From: DATHBP01 sp035296085
GTDB taxonomy: Bacteria > Actinomycetota > Actinomycetes > Propionibacteriales > Nocardioidaceae
Assembly (NCBI GenBank): GCA_035296085.1
Contig: DATHBP010000178.1
Coordinates: 1 to 24,139 of the forward strand
Reading direction: 5' to 3'
DNA: 24,139 nt
Shown: piece by piece, positions 1 to 6,647 of the stretch
How the letters are laid out: each line of letters begins with the position of its first letter
Numbering within the stretch: the stretch's first letter is position 1
Translations under genes and position numbers: made by a program
Notes under the pieces: generated by a model
What the model saw: only the letters and a program-made list of their open reading frames with translations
Told to the model about the DNA's origin: nothing
Database searches by the model: none

Positions 1-47
1 GTGAACCGCTCGACGTCGACGACGTCGATGCCGAGCCCCACGATCAC
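1..47 (-). CDS. acpS: Holo-[acyl-carrier-protein] synthase, N-terminal fragment (cut by window edge)
   Basis: AcpS transfers 4'-phosphopantetheine from CoA to the serine of acyl carrier protein. Only the first 15 codons are present, from a GTG at 47: they read MIVGLGIDVVDVERF, the usual AcpS opening, in which the Asp of the GID(V/I) motif (D8 here) is the Mg2+ ligand in the family. The gene begins 12 bases after the glmS stop in the same direction, matching the glmS-acpS order seen in many actinobacteria. It is too short for the size of an ORF screen; the rest lies outside the window. The assignment rests on 15 residues plus context, but both agree well. Confidence 0.82.
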   Translation of the reverse strand, partial: MIVGLGIDVVDVERF

Positions 48-59
48 GGCGGCGGGTGC

Positions 60-1907
60 CTACTCGACCGTGACGGACTTCGCCAGATTGCGTGGCTGGT
101 CGACGTCGTGGCCCCTCGCGGTTGCCATCGCGCATGCGAAGACCTGCAGCGGCAGCGTCGTCACCAGCGGCTGCATGAGAGTCGGTACGCGCGGCAAGGA
201 CAGCAGGACGTCGGCGTAAGGCTCGACGTCGGCGTCGCCGTCCTCGGCCAGGACCACGGTGAGCGCTCCGCGCGCTCTGATCTCCTGGATGCTGCTGACC
301 ATCTTGTCGTGCAGCACATCTCGCGCAGCGGGGGGCACGACGACGAAAACCGGCAGCCCCGGCTCGATCAAGGCGATGGGGCCATGCTTGAGCTCGCCGG
401 CGGCGAAGCCCTCCGCGTGCATGTACGCGAGCTCCTTGAGCTTCAACGCGCCTTCCAGCGCGACGGGGTATCCGACGTGCCGGCCGAGGAAGAGCACGGC
501 CGACGCCGTCGCGAGCCGGCCCGCCAGCTCGCGCACGGGCTCCATGGCCGCGAGCGTCACAGCGATCGCTTCCGGCAACGCTTCGAGCTCGGTGAAGATC
601 GCCCTGATCTCGTCGCCATACTTGGTGCCACGCACTTGGGCGAGGTAGAGCCCGAGCAGGTAGCAGGCGACGATCTGGGTCAAGAACGCCTTGGTGGAAG
701 CGACGGCGATCTCGGGACCGGCGTGGGTGTAGATCACCGCATCGGACTCGCGCGGGATCGTCGAGCCGTTGGTGTTGCAGATCGCCAGCACCATCGCCCG
801 CTGCTCGCGGGCGTGGCGCACCGCCATCAGGGTGTCCATCGTCTCGCCGGACTGGCTGATCGCGATCACCAGCGTCGAGCGGTTGATGATCGGGTCGCGG
901 TAGCGGAACTCACTGGCCAGCTCGACCTCGCACGGGATCCGGGTCCAGTGCTCGATCGCGTGCTTCGCGATCAGGCCGGCGTGGAACGCGGTGCCGGCAG
1001 CGATCACGATGACCTTGTCCACCTCGCGCAGCTCGTCGTCGGAGAGCCGCATCTCGTCCAGGCTCAGCTGGTCGCCGACGGAGAACCGGCCGAGCAGGGT
1101 ATTGGCGACCGCCCGGGGCTGCTCGGCGATCTCCTTGAGCATGAAGTAGTCGTAGCCGTCCTTCTCCGCCGCGGACAGGTCCCAGTCGACGTGGTAGGGC
1201 TTGGCCGACACCTCGTTCCCCGCGAAGTCGGTCACCGACACCGAGTCGCGGGTGACCACGACCACTTGGTCCTGTCCGAGCTCGAGCGCGTCGCGCGTGT
1301 GGGCAATGAAGGCGGCGACGTCGGAGGCGAGGAAGTTCTCGCCGTCGCCACACCCGACGACCAGTGGAGAGTTGCGTCGGGCTCCCACGACGCGGGCGGG
1401 GTCGTCGGCGTTTGCGGCAACCAAGGTGAACGCACCGTCCAGCCGACGACACACCCGGCGCATCGCCTCGCCGAGATCCCCGGCGGCGGCGGGCAGCGCG
1501 TCTTCGAGCAGATGCGCCACCACCTCGGTGTCGGTCTCGGAGGTCAGGTCGTGGCCCGACCGCTCCAGCTCGAGCCGCAACGACGCGAAGTTCTCCAGGA
1601 TGCCGTTGTGGACGACCGCGAGCTTGCCGCTGCAGTCGAGGTGCGGATGGGCGTTGACGTCGGTGGGTGGCCCATGGGTGGCCCAGCGGGTGTGGCCGAT
1701 ACCCAACGTCGCCTCCGGCGGGTCTTCGTCGACCAGCGACTTCTCCAAGACGGAGAGCTTCCCCGCGCGCTTGGCGCTCCAGGTCGCGCCGGCGTCGACG
1801 AGCGCTACGCCCGCGGAGTCATAGCCGCGGTACTCCAGCCGCCGCAGACCTTCAATGACCACGTGCAGCGCCGACTGCTGACCGACGTACCCGACGATGC
1901 CGCACAC
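60..1907 (-). CDS. glmS: Glutamine--fructose-6-phosphate aminotransferase (isomerizing)
   Basis: GlmS makes glucosamine-6-phosphate from fructose-6-phosphate and glutamine, the entry step of UDP-GlcNAc synthesis for peptidoglycan. The product is 615 residues, normal for the family. The start is fixed at GTG 1907 because Cys2 (MCGIVGYVG), once Met is removed, is the N-terminal nucleophile of the glutaminase domain; a longer open frame upstream to 2219 is spurious. The glutaminase half also shows GHTRWATHG and the HNGILEN motif. Two SIS sugar-isomerase domains follow, with SQSGETMDT in the first and KELAYMHAEGF plus ELKHGP in the second; the C-terminal AKSVTVE carries the catalytic lysine. It lacks a Shine-Dalgarno sequence and has a -10 hexamer 7 bases upstream, so it may be leaderless. 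acpS follows after 12 bases. Confidence 0.97.
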   Translation of the reverse strand: MCGIVGYVGQQSALHVVIEGLRRLEYRGYDSAGVALVDAGATWSAKRAGKLSVLEKSLVDEDPPEATLGIGHTRWATHGPPTDVNAHPHLDCSGKLAVVHNGILENFASLRLELERSGHDLTSETDTEVVAHLLEDALPAAAGDLGEAMRRVCRRLDGAFTLVAANADDPARVVGARRNSPLVVGCGDGENFLASDVAAFIAHTRDALELGQDQVVVVTRDSVSVTDFAGNEVSAKPYHVDWDLSAAEKDGYDYFMLKEIAEQPRAVANTLLGRFSVGDQLSLDEMRLSDDELREVDKVIVIAAGTAFHAGLIAKHAIEHWTRIPCEVELASEFRYRDPIINRSTLVIAISQSGETMDTLMAVRHAREQRAMVLAICNTNGSTIPRESDAVIYTHAGPEIAVASTKAFLTQIVACYLLGLYLAQVRGTKYGDEIRAIFTELEALPEAIAVTLAAMEPVRELAGRLATASAVLFLGRHVGYPVALEGALKLKELAYMHAEGFAAGELKHGPIALIEPGLPVFVVVPPAARDVLHDKMVSSIQEIRARGALTVVLAEDGDADVEPYADVLLSLPRVPTLMQPLVTTLPLQVFACAMATARGHDVDQPRNLAKSVTVE

Positions 1908-1914
1908 GCAACTC

Positions 1915-1920
1915 AGCGTA
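1915..1920 (-). promoter_or_regulatory. Putative -10 element of glmS (leaderless transcript)
   Basis: On the minus strand TACGCT fits the actinobacterial TANNNT -10 consensus and ends 7 bases before the GTG of glmS. This spacing places the transcription start at or next to the start codon. The -35 region (about 1938-1944) is poor. Only 35 bases separate this start from the earliest possible coaA start, so the promoters overlap. Confidence 0.5.
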
Positions 1921-1942
1921 CCGATGGCGGGCGTCGTGAGCG

Positions 1943-2926
1943 GTGACCGCGACAATGACGGACATGCAGCAAACCCGCGCGGTCGGCAGCGACACGACAC
2001 CTTTCGTCGAGCTCGACCGCGCCACCTGGGCGGCACTAGCCAGGGCGATGCCGCAGACGCTGCGACCCAGCGACCTGGAACGCGTCCGCGGCCTCGGCGA
2101 CGAGCTCGACCTCGACGAAGTCGCACAGGTCTACCTCCCGCTGAGCCGGCTGCTGCGGCTGTATGTGAAGCACACGGCGCAACTGCACCGGTCCGTCGGC
2201 ACTTTCCTTGGCGGGTCACCGGCGGAGCGCACGCCGTTCGTGCTCGGAATCGCCGGTTCGGTGGCAGTCGGCAAGTCCACGACAGCTCGCCTGCTCGAGC
2301 ACCTGCTGGCCTCGTGGCCGGAGCAACCGTCGGTGGCGCTGGTGCCGACCGACGGCTTCTTGCTGCCCAACGCCGAACTCGAACGCCGGGGGCTGCTCGC
2401 GCGCAAGGGCTTTCCCGAGTCCTACGACCGGCGGGCGTTGCTGCGCTTCGTCATCGATGTGAAGTCGGGGCGCGACGAGGTCACGACGCCGGTGTACTCA
2501 CACCTGCGCTACGACGTCCTTCCCGGCGAGCGCAACGTCGTACGCAGTCCCGATGTCGTGATCGTCGAGGGGCTCAACGTGCTACAGCCCGCCCGGTCCG
2601 GGCACGACGGACGCACGGGCCTTGCGGTCAGCGACTTCTTCGACTTCAGCATCTACGTCGACGCCGCACCGGCGGACGTACGCGCGTGGTACGTCGAGCG
2701 CTTCCACCGCCTGCGCGAGACGGCGTTCCAGAACCCGGCGTCGTACTTCTCGCGCTATGCGCGCCTCGACGACGAAGCGGCGACCACGGAAGCGGAGCGG
2801 CTGTGGGACACAGTCAACGGCCCCAACCTCAAGGCCAACATCGAGCCGACACGCAGCCGAGCGACGCTGGTCCTGCGCAAGGAGGCGGACCACCGGGTGC
2901 GCTGGGTCCGGCTACGCAAGCTCTGA
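1943..2926 (+). CDS. coaA: Type I pantothenate kinase
   Basis: CoaA phosphorylates pantothenate, the first and usually rate-setting step of CoA synthesis. The product is 327 residues at most. The P-loop GSVAVGKST (residues 105-113) is the type I (prokaryotic PanK, PRK-like) form, followed by TDGFLLPN, RKGFPESYDRRAL, PVYSHLRYD and VEGLNVLQ, and the C-terminal TLVLRKEADH, all typical of the family. The start is undecided: GTG 1943 (longest form, given here), ATG 1955 or ATG 1964; none has a clear Shine-Dalgarno, and GACAAT (1951-1956) lies 7 bases before ATG 1964, which would suit a leaderless start and an N-terminus as short as in relatives. The gene is head to head with glmS and ends 12 bases from the end of the opposing GNAT gene. 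Confidence 0.95.
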   Translation: MTATMTDMQQTRAVGSDTTPFVELDRATWAALARAMPQTLRPSDLERVRGLGDELDLDEVAQVYLPLSRLLRLYVKHTAQLHRSVGTFLGGSPAERTPFVLGIAGSVAVGKSTTARLLEHLLASWPEQPSVALVPTDGFLLPNAELERRGLLARKGFPESYDRRALLRFVIDVKSGRDEVTTPVYSHLRYDVLPGERNVVRSPDVVIVEGLNVLQPARSGHDGRTGLAVSDFFDFSIYVDAAPADVRAWYVERFHRLRETAFQNPASYFSRYARLDDEAATTEAERLWDTVNGPNLKANIEPTRSRATLVLRKEADHRVRWVRLRKL

Positions 2927-2938
2927 GGCTCGCCACCG

Positions 2939-3940
2939 TCACAGGTCGAGCTGCCAGCCTTCGAGCCGCTCGACCGGACGGAACCCAAGCTGCTCGTTGA
3001 CCGCGAGCATGTGCTGATTGCTCTCGGCGTTCCAAGTGTGCAGCACTCTGCGCTCGCCGTGCTCGGCTTGCGCCCGCTGGAGGTTCGCCACCTTCACCGC
3101 GAGCCCCAGGCGGTGACCGCGGTGTGCGGGGAGCACGAGCGTGTCCCACTGGAAGATCTGCTGCGGGTCGTGCCCGGGCACCGCGAGCTGGGTATACCCC
3201 GCGAGAGTCCCGTCCGGCGCGACCGCCGCGGTCGTGTACGAGCTGCGTCCCTGCTCCAGGCGGCGTGCTTCGGTGTCCCGGAGCCGCTCGGTGTCCCACC
3301 TCTCGGTCCCCAGGTCCAGCTCACCGGAGGGGGCCTGGTCGCCCATCGCGGCCAGCAGCGCGCAGAACTGCGGGACGTACTCATCCGGGCAGCGGTCACC
3401 CCAGCCGACCAGCCGGTAGTCGCCGCAGTGGGCAGCACTGCGCTTCGCGAGATCGTCCAGCACCTCGGCGGGAGCCGGGTAGTCCATCACCTGGTGCAGC
3501 TCCACCAGACGCCGGGTGAAGCCGTGCCGGGCGGCGAAGCGGCAGTACGGGTGGTCCGCGTCGGCCGCGAGCGGCACGTCGATATCGGCGACCACGCTGC
3601 GCCGACCCAGCTCGACCGTCCGACGCACGGCATGCTCGACGAGCGCCGAACCGACTCCGTTGCCGCGCGCCGGCGGTGCCACCGCTACTTCGAGGAACGC
3701 CAGATGCGGGTTGTCCATCCTCGGGATCTCGAACAGGCTGGCGCCGACGACGCGGTCATCGGCCACGGCGACGGACGGCTCGAGCGCCACGTCGGCGTTG
3801 CGACGACGCAGCGACACAGCCATCTCGGGCAGCTGCCACTCGGTGGGGTAGTCCCGCCCGTAAGCCGCCGCCGCCGCGGATACGGCGTGAAAGGCACGCA
3901 GAGCTTCGTCGTCGAACACGTCCACCGGTTGTATGTGCAC
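2939..3940 (-). CDS. Tandem GNAT-family N-acetyltransferase
   Basis: From GTG 3940 the product has 333 residues and two GNAT folds in tandem. The N-terminal repeat contains the acetyl-CoA-binding motif A (EVAVAPPARGNGVGSALV, with RGNGVG) and the C-terminal repeat a second one (LVLPAHRGHRLGLAVK, with RGHRLG) followed by NAESNQHMLAVNEQLGF, the usual motif B end. This double-domain layout is common in actinobacteria, where members include mycothiol synthase-like and many uncharacterised enzymes; the substrate cannot be told from sequence. It lies 53 bases after glmM in the same direction, but a -10-like TAGCCT sits 8 bases before the GTG, so it may also be expressed separately as a leaderless mRNA. 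An open frame extends upstream to 4381 across glmM, but that part is the glmM sequence in another frame. Confidence 0.85.
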   Translation of the reverse strand: MHIQPVDVFDDEALRAFHAVSAAAAAYGRDYPTEWQLPEMAVSLRRRNADVALEPSVAVADDRVVGASLFEIPRMDNPHLAFLEVAVAPPARGNGVGSALVEHAVRRTVELGRRSVVADIDVPLAADADHPYCRFAARHGFTRRLVELHQVMDYPAPAEVLDDLAKRSAAHCGDYRLVGWGDRCPDEYVPQFCALLAAMGDQAPSGELDLGTERWDTERLRDTEARRLEQGRSSYTTAAVAPDGTLAGYTQLAVPGHDPQQIFQWDTLVLPAHRGHRLGLAVKVANLQRAQAEHGERRVLHTWNAESNQHMLAVNEQLGFRPVERLEGWQLDL

Positions 3941-3948
3941 GAGTGCAG

Positions 3949-3954
3949 AGGCTA
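3949..3954 (-). promoter_or_regulatory. Putative -10 element of the GNAT gene
   Basis: TAGCCT on the minus strand matches TANNNT and ends 8 bases before GTG 3940. There is no Shine-Dalgarno before this GTG, which fits a leaderless transcript. No convincing -35 is visible. A perfect 11-base palindrome, CGGTTGAACCG, lies just upstream at 3958-3968. Confidence 0.35.
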
Positions 3955-3993
3955 GGGCGGTTGAACCGTTGGACGCGACGGATTTCGCGGCGC

Positions 3994-5337
3994 TCAGCAG
4001 GCCGCGACCGACTCCACGACCTTCGCGAGCCGGTCGGCGATCTGCTGCGCCTGCCCGGGGTCGGCCGCCTCGACCATGACCCGCACGACCGGCTCGGTGC
4101 CCGAGGGTCGCAGCAGCACCCGGCCCGACTCGCCGAGCTCGGCCACGGCCGCCGCGACGGCCGTCGCCACGGCCGGATCGGAGTCCACCCGTGCCTTGTC
4201 GACGTTGCCGACGTTGACCAGAACCTGCGGCAGCCGGGTCATGACTGCCGCCAGCTCGGCAAGGCTTGCGCCGGTCCCGGATACGCGAGCCAGCACGTGC
4301 AGCGCGGTGAGGACGCCGTCCCCGGTGGTCGCGTGGTCCAGCAAGATGAAGTGACCCGATTGCTCTCCGCCGAGCGAGCAACCGTGCGCGAGCATGTCCT
4401 GGAGCACGTAGCGGTCGCCCACCTTGGTGGTTCGGACCCGAATGCGCTCGCGCCGCATAGCGTGGGTGAACCCCAGGTTTGCCATCACGGTGGTTACGAC
4501 GGTGTCGTCGCGCAGAGTGCCCTCGTCGCGCATCGCCACCGCGAGGAGAGCCAGTAGCTGGTCGCCGTCGACGAGCTGCCCGCTGGCGTCGACCGCGAGG
4601 CAGCGGTCGGCGTCTCCGTCGTGGGCGAAGCCGGCATCGGCTCCGTGACGTACGACCGCTGTCCGCACGTCGTCGAGATGGGTGGCGCCGCAGCCCGCAT
4701 TGATGTTCAGGCCGTCCGGGGTGTCGTGGATCGCGATGACCTCGGCGCCGGCGGCCTCCAGCGCGAGCGGCGCAACCGCATGAGCGGCTCCGTTCGCGCA
4801 GTCGACGACGACCTTGTACCCGGCCAGGCTCGTCGGCACGGTGGCGACGAGGTGGTCGACGTAGCGACTGACCGCGGTGTCGAGGTCTCGCACCCGGCCG
4901 ACCCCCGCCCCCGTTGGCCGTCGCGTGACCTGGCCGAGGCCTGCCTCGATCGCGTCCTCGGCAGTGTCGTCGAGCTTGTGGCCCGCGCGAGAGAAGAACT
5001 TGATGCCGTTGTCGGGCATCGGGTTGTGGCTCGCCGACAGGACGACTCCGAGGTCGGCGCCCATCTCGAGCGTGAGCTGGGCGACTCCAGGGGTCGGCAG
5101 CACGCCGAGGCGCAAGACGTCGACACCGGCACTCGCCAGCCCGGCTACCACCGCTGCCTCCAGGAACTCACCGGAAGCGCGAGTGTCTCGACCGACGACC
5201 GCAAGCGGCCTTGCGCCGGTTTCTGCGCGCTCGGTGAGCACCTGGGCGCCGGCGACCGCCAACGCGAAAGCGAGCTCACCGGTGAGGTCTGCGTTGGCGA
5301 GACCACGCACCCCGTCTGTGCCGAACAGCCGGCTCAT
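3994..5337 (-). CDS. glmM: Phosphoglucosamine mutase
   Basis: GlmM converts glucosamine-6-phosphate to glucosamine-1-phosphate, the step after GlmS. The product is 447 residues, the family norm. Seen in order: N-terminal FGTDGVRG (residues 5-12); the phosphoserine loop SASHNP, with the catalytic serine at residue 103; the metal-binding DGDADR with Asp 240, 242 and 244; the sugar-binding GGEQSGH (322-328); and the phosphate-binding RPSGTEP (409-415). The ATG at 5337 lies 16 bases after the rpsI stop, with no strong ribosome-binding site, so it is probably read from the rplM-rpsI transcript, an arrangement common in actinobacteria and firmicutes. The substrate assignment over phosphomannomutase rests on the motif set and the position after rpsI. 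Confidence 0.96.
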   Translation of the reverse strand: MSRLFGTDGVRGLANADLTGELAFALAVAGAQVLTERAETGARPLAVVGRDTRASGEFLEAAVVAGLASAGVDVLRLGVLPTPGVAQLTLEMGADLGVVLSASHNPMPDNGIKFFSRAGHKLDDTAEDAIEAGLGQVTRRPTGAGVGRVRDLDTAVSRYVDHLVATVPTSLAGYKVVVDCANGAAHAVAPLALEAAGAEVIAIHDTPDGLNINAGCGATHLDDVRTAVVRHGADAGFAHDGDADRCLAVDASGQLVDGDQLLALLAVAMRDEGTLRDDTVVTTVMANLGFTHAMRRERIRVRTTKVGDRYVLQDMLAHGCSLGGEQSGHFILLDHATTGDGVLTALHVLARVSGTGASLAELAAVMTRLPQVLVNVGNVDKARVDSDPAVATAVAAAVAELGESGRVLLRPSGTEPVVRVMVEAADPGQAQQIADRLAKVVESVAAC

Positions 5338-5353
5338 TGCGCGGCGCGGCAGC

Positions 5354-5905
5354 TCAGCGCTTGGAGAACTGCGGAGCCTTGCGGGCCTTCTTCAGCCCGG
5401 CCTTCTTGCGCTCCTTCACGCGCGCATCGCGCGTCAGCAGCCCGGCCTTCTTCAGCATCGGCCGGTTGGCGTCGGTGTCCAGGAGGTTGAGCGCCCGTGA
5501 GATCCCGAGTCGCAGGGCGCCGGCCTGGCCGGTGATCCCTCCACCGTGGATGCGGGCGATGACATCGAAGCGGTCGGCGAGCCCGGTCAGTACGAATGGT
5601 TCGCTGATGAGCTGCTGGTGCAGCTTGTTGGGGAAGTAGCCGTCCAACGACTTGCCGTTGACGACCCACTGCCCGCTGCCGGGCTCGATGCGTACCCGAG
5701 CCACAGCCTGCTTGCGCCGGCCGGTGGCCGCGGCCGGGCCGATCGTCGCCGGCCGGCTCGGTGACTCCGCCTGCGTGGACGTCTGCGAGCTGTAGGCGAG
5801 CCCGCTTGCGCCCGACTCTTCACTGCGCGGCGGCTCGGGCGCAACGGGTGGCTCGGCCGGTGTGCTCGGCTCTACGGGCACGGCAGGTGCGGTGGTGTCA
5901 GCCAC
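5354..5905 (-). CDS. rpsI: 30S ribosomal protein S9 with long N-terminal extension
   Basis: S9 sits in the small-subunit head, where its C-terminal tail reaches the P-site tRNA. The product is 183 residues against about 130 in most bacteria. The S9 core begins near residue 61 (TGRRKQAVARVRI) and runs to the invariant C-terminus ending PQFSKR; GGGITGQAGALRLGISRAL is the family signature. Residues 1-60 are an extension rich in Pro, Ala, Glu, Ser and Thr with no recognisable fold. ATG 5905 is preceded by an AAGGA ribosome-binding site (TAAGGAACCC), so the extension is a real part of the gene. It follows rplM by 51 bases. Confidence 0.97.
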   Translation of the reverse strand: MADTTAPAVPVEPSTPAEPPVAPEPPRSEESGASGLAYSSQTSTQAESPSRPATIGPAAATGRRKQAVARVRIEPGSGQWVVNGKSLDGYFPNKLHQQLISEPFVLTGLADRFDVIARIHGGGITGQAGALRLGISRALNLLDTDANRPMLKKAGLLTRDARVKERKKAGLKKARKAPQFSKR

Positions 5906-5956
5906 ATGGGTTCCTTAGTAGACGATCTTTCGAAGCGACTCGCGCGGTGGCGACTC

Positions 5957-6400
5957 TCACTGAGCGATCTGGGTGATCTGGAACGGACGAGGCTGCTGTG
6001 CCGCATGCGGGTGCTCCGGGCCGGCGTACACCTTGAGCTTCTTCAGCATCCGCCGCCCGAGGCGGTTCTTGGGCAGCATCCCCCACACTGCCTTCTCGAC
6101 GGCTTTGCGCGGATGCTTGGCGAGCAGCTCCCCGTAGGGGACGGCGGTGAGACCGCCTGGGTAGCCAGAGTGCCGATAGGCCATCTTCGTCTCGCGCTTG
6201 CTACCCGACAGGGCTACCTTCTCCGCGTTGACGATGATCACAAAGTCGCCGGTGTCGACATGTGGAGCGAACGCAGGCTTGTGCTTACCGCGCAGCAGGG
6301 TCGCGGCGTGCGTCGCCAGCCGGCCGAGTACGACGTCGTTGGCGTCGATGACGTGCCACTCCCGGGTGACCTCGCCGGGTTTCGGGGTGTAGGTACGCAC
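5957..6400 (-). CDS. rplM: 50S ribosomal protein L13
   Basis: L13 is an early-assembly protein of the large subunit binding 23S rRNA. From GTG 6400 the product has 147 residues, the usual length. It shows the opening RTYTPKPGEVTREWHVIDA, then LGRLAT, the DTGDFVIIVNAEKV strand, KMAYRHSGYPGG and the signature region WGMLPKNRLGRRMLKKLKVY followed by GPEHPH. The longer open frame upstream to 6499 is leader sequence without similarity. An AAAGG lies about 9 bases before the GTG. It is the first gene of the rplM-rpsI(-glmM) transcript, driven by the promoter at 6510-6539. Confidence 0.97.
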   Translation of the reverse strand: MRTYTPKPGEVTREWHVIDANDVVLGRLATHAATLLRGKHKPAFAPHVDTGDFVIIVNAEKVALSGSKRETKMAYRHSGYPGGLTAVPYGELLAKHPRKAVEKAVWGMLPKNRLGRRMLKKLKVYAGPEHPHAAQQPRPFQITQIAQ

Positions 6401-6503
6401 GGGATTGCAGCCTTTGTCTCTACTGGTTCGGGCGGGGGCAGGATCTGGTCGGGCGAGCGGTGCTCCGTCAATGGAGCCTTCGCGCGTTACAACACGCATA
6501 CGA
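6401..6503 (-). promoter_or_regulatory. 5' leader of the rplM-rpsI transcript
   Basis: From the inferred start near 6503 to the rplM GTG the transcript would carry about 100 untranslated bases. Two small hairpins can be drawn: GCGT/ACGC around a 6-base loop (6484-6497) and GCTCC/GGAGC around a 6-base loop (6462-6477). In E. coli L13 represses its own operon through the mRNA leader; a similar role here is inference only. Confidence 0.35.
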
Positions 6504-6509
6504 CCGCCC

Positions 6510-6539
6510 AGCGTACCCGGCCAGTGCTGAGGGGGTCAA
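6510..6539 (-). promoter_or_regulatory. Promoter of rplM-rpsI
   Basis: On the minus strand a -35 TTGACC (6534-6539) and a -10 TACGCT (6510-6515) are separated by 18 bases, a good match to the principal sigma factor consensus of actinobacteria. The expected start is near 6503, about 100 bases before rplM. It is divergent from gltA. Confidence 0.7.
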
Positions 6540-6552
6540 AAATGCCCCACAT

Positions 6553-6572
6553 GCCGCCGCTGGTGCGGCGGC
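6553..6572. repeat. Perfect inverted repeat between rplM and gltA promoters
   Basis: GCCGCCGC and GCGGCGGC form an 8-base-pair stem around a TGGT loop. No T-run directly follows on either strand, so it does not look like a classical terminator. A TANNNT hexamer (TAGGTT, 6576-6581, plus strand) that could be the gltA -10 begins 3 bases after it, so it could be an operator; this is unproven. Confidence 0.45.
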
Positions 6573-6633
6573 GGTTAGGTTGACCGAACTGGTACCCGAG
6601 CGTCCAACCCGTCCCAGGGCGCTCGATCGCAGC

Positions 6634-6640
6634 GAGGAGG
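6634..6640 (+). promoter_or_regulatory. Strong ribosome-binding site of gltA
   Basis: GAGGAGG lies 7 bases before GTG 6648 and decides the start of gltA. Confidence 0.8.
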
Positions 6641-6647
6641 AGCTCCC

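Noticed and set aside
10..30. GAC/GTC-rich short repeat at the left edge
   Set aside because: It encodes the DVVDVE stretch of AcpS on the minus strand; the repetition is codon usage.
108..1946. 612-residue plus-strand open frame opposite glmS
   Set aside because: It lies wholly antisense to glmS, has a composition rich in Arg, Gly, His and Val typical of the reverse complement of a GC-rich gene, and shows no family motif.
1908..2219. N-terminal extension of the glmS frame
   Set aside because: GlmS needs Cys right after the start Met; the extension is Arg/Gly/Ala-rich and overlaps coaA.
3941..4381. N-terminal extension of the GNAT frame into glmM
   Set aside because: The extra residues are glmM read in another frame and look like no acetyltransferase.
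3676..4557. 293-residue plus-strand open frame opposite the GNAT gene and glmM
   Set aside because: Antisense shadow of two well-supported genes, with no motif or ribosome-binding site.
6541..6552. Possible Rho-independent terminator (minus strand: GC hairpin at 6553-6572 followed by a T-run)
   Set aside because: The T-run is separated from the stem by more than ten bases, and no minus-strand gene lies upstream to be terminated there.
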